Source: Streptomyces sp. TG1A-8 (GTDB taxonomy: Bacteria > Actinomycetota > Actinomycetes > Streptomycetales > Streptomycetaceae). From it: a stretch of DNA of 64,000 bases. A program made the translations under genes and the position numbers. The notes beneath the pieces are model-generated. The model made no database searches. It was not told where the DNA came from and worked only from the letters and a program-made list of their open reading frames with translations. Shown here piece after piece: positions 63,897-64,000 of this stretch; position 1 is the stretch's first letter, and every line of letters begins with the position of its first letter. The stretch covers positions 4,774,001-4,838,000 of the forward strand of contig NZ_JASTLB010000001.1 in the NCBI RefSeq assembly GCF_030499535.1, in the 5' to 3' direction.

Positions 63897-64000
63897 CACC
63901 CCGCCGGGCGGTTGCCGCCGCCGGCCGCACCTCCACCCGGCTCCCGGCGCTCCCCGGGCGGCCGGCCGCCCGCTCCGGCCCCGTCCGGCCCCGGCCCGGC

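Noticed and set aside
63897..64000. Possible gene at the right end of the window
   Set aside because: Only low-complexity GC-rich sequence; no start, motif or frame could be supported.

Overview
The window is a 64 kb piece of an actinobacterial chromosome, almost certainly Streptomyces. The evidence is very high GC with third-position GC bias, tRNA genes without an encoded CCA, the HrcA/CIRCE heat-shock switch, many apparently leaderless genes, and a gene order (proB-proA ... nadD-LCP protein-rsfS ... leuS ... comEA-comEC-holA ... rpsT/lepA ... hemW ... hrcA-dnaJ-rsmE ... era ... M4 protease/leuA) that I recognise from memory as the S. coelicolor core region around SCO2528-SCO2592. I see no insertion sequence, prophage, integrase or CRISPR array.

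Layout. (1) 1-3442: cell-wall glycan genes: the end of a CDP-glycerol glycerophosphotransferase, a family 2 glycosyltransferase and a polysaccharide pyruvyl transferase. (2) 3656-6814: proline synthesis (proB, an unknown gene, proA). (3) 6899-8633: two tandem paralogous membrane proteins of unknown function. (4) 8712-14253: M48 metalloprotease, two 54-residue membrane proteins, nadD, an LCP-type wall-polymer transferase, rsfS and a histidine phosphatase. (5) 14359-15413: two identical tRNA-Ala(GGC) genes flanking two tiny zinc-ribbon genes. (6) 15539-18408: a NuoF-ferredoxin fusion coupled to a cytochrome b-like membrane protein. (7) 18649-21686: leuS behind a Leu-codon leader peptide and a T6 terminator. 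(8) 21879-31729: membrane coiled-coil protein, DegV, comEA-comEC, holA, rpsT, lepA. (9) 31990-47050: acyl-CoA ligase, a fused kinase/phosphatase regulator, hemW, DUF3097, an MBL hydrolase, CIRCE-hrcA-dnaJ, nitronate monooxygenase, rsmE and a tricorn-like protease. (10) 47169-52109: HIT protein, RNase Z, adenine deaminase, and a sugar-acid pair (glucarate dehydratase and PfkB kinase). (11) 52144-57670, reverse strand: phoH-ybeY-corC-yjbR, a cytidine-deaminase-fold protein without catalytic residues, and amtB-glnK under a GlnR-type box. (12) 57845-63896: era, a broken beta-glucosidase, a protealysin-like M4 protease with its emfourin inhibitor, leuA behind a second Leu leader peptide, and a TerB-like zinc-ribbon protein.

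Themes. Leucine supply (leuA) and use (leuS) sit 42 kb apart, but both follow short leader peptides with a run of Leu codons ending in CTT-AGC. Translation and ribosome quality functions are dense (leuS, rpsT, lepA, rsmE, rsfS, ybeY, era, RNase Z, two tRNAs). The first 14 kb carries several wall-polymer genes. At about 20 genes a -10-like hexamer ends 6-8 nt (10 nt at the leuA leader) before the start codon with no ribosome-binding site, which implies leaderless mRNAs. Most intergenic terminators are long, near-perfect GC stems without a T tract; the leuS attenuator is the exception.
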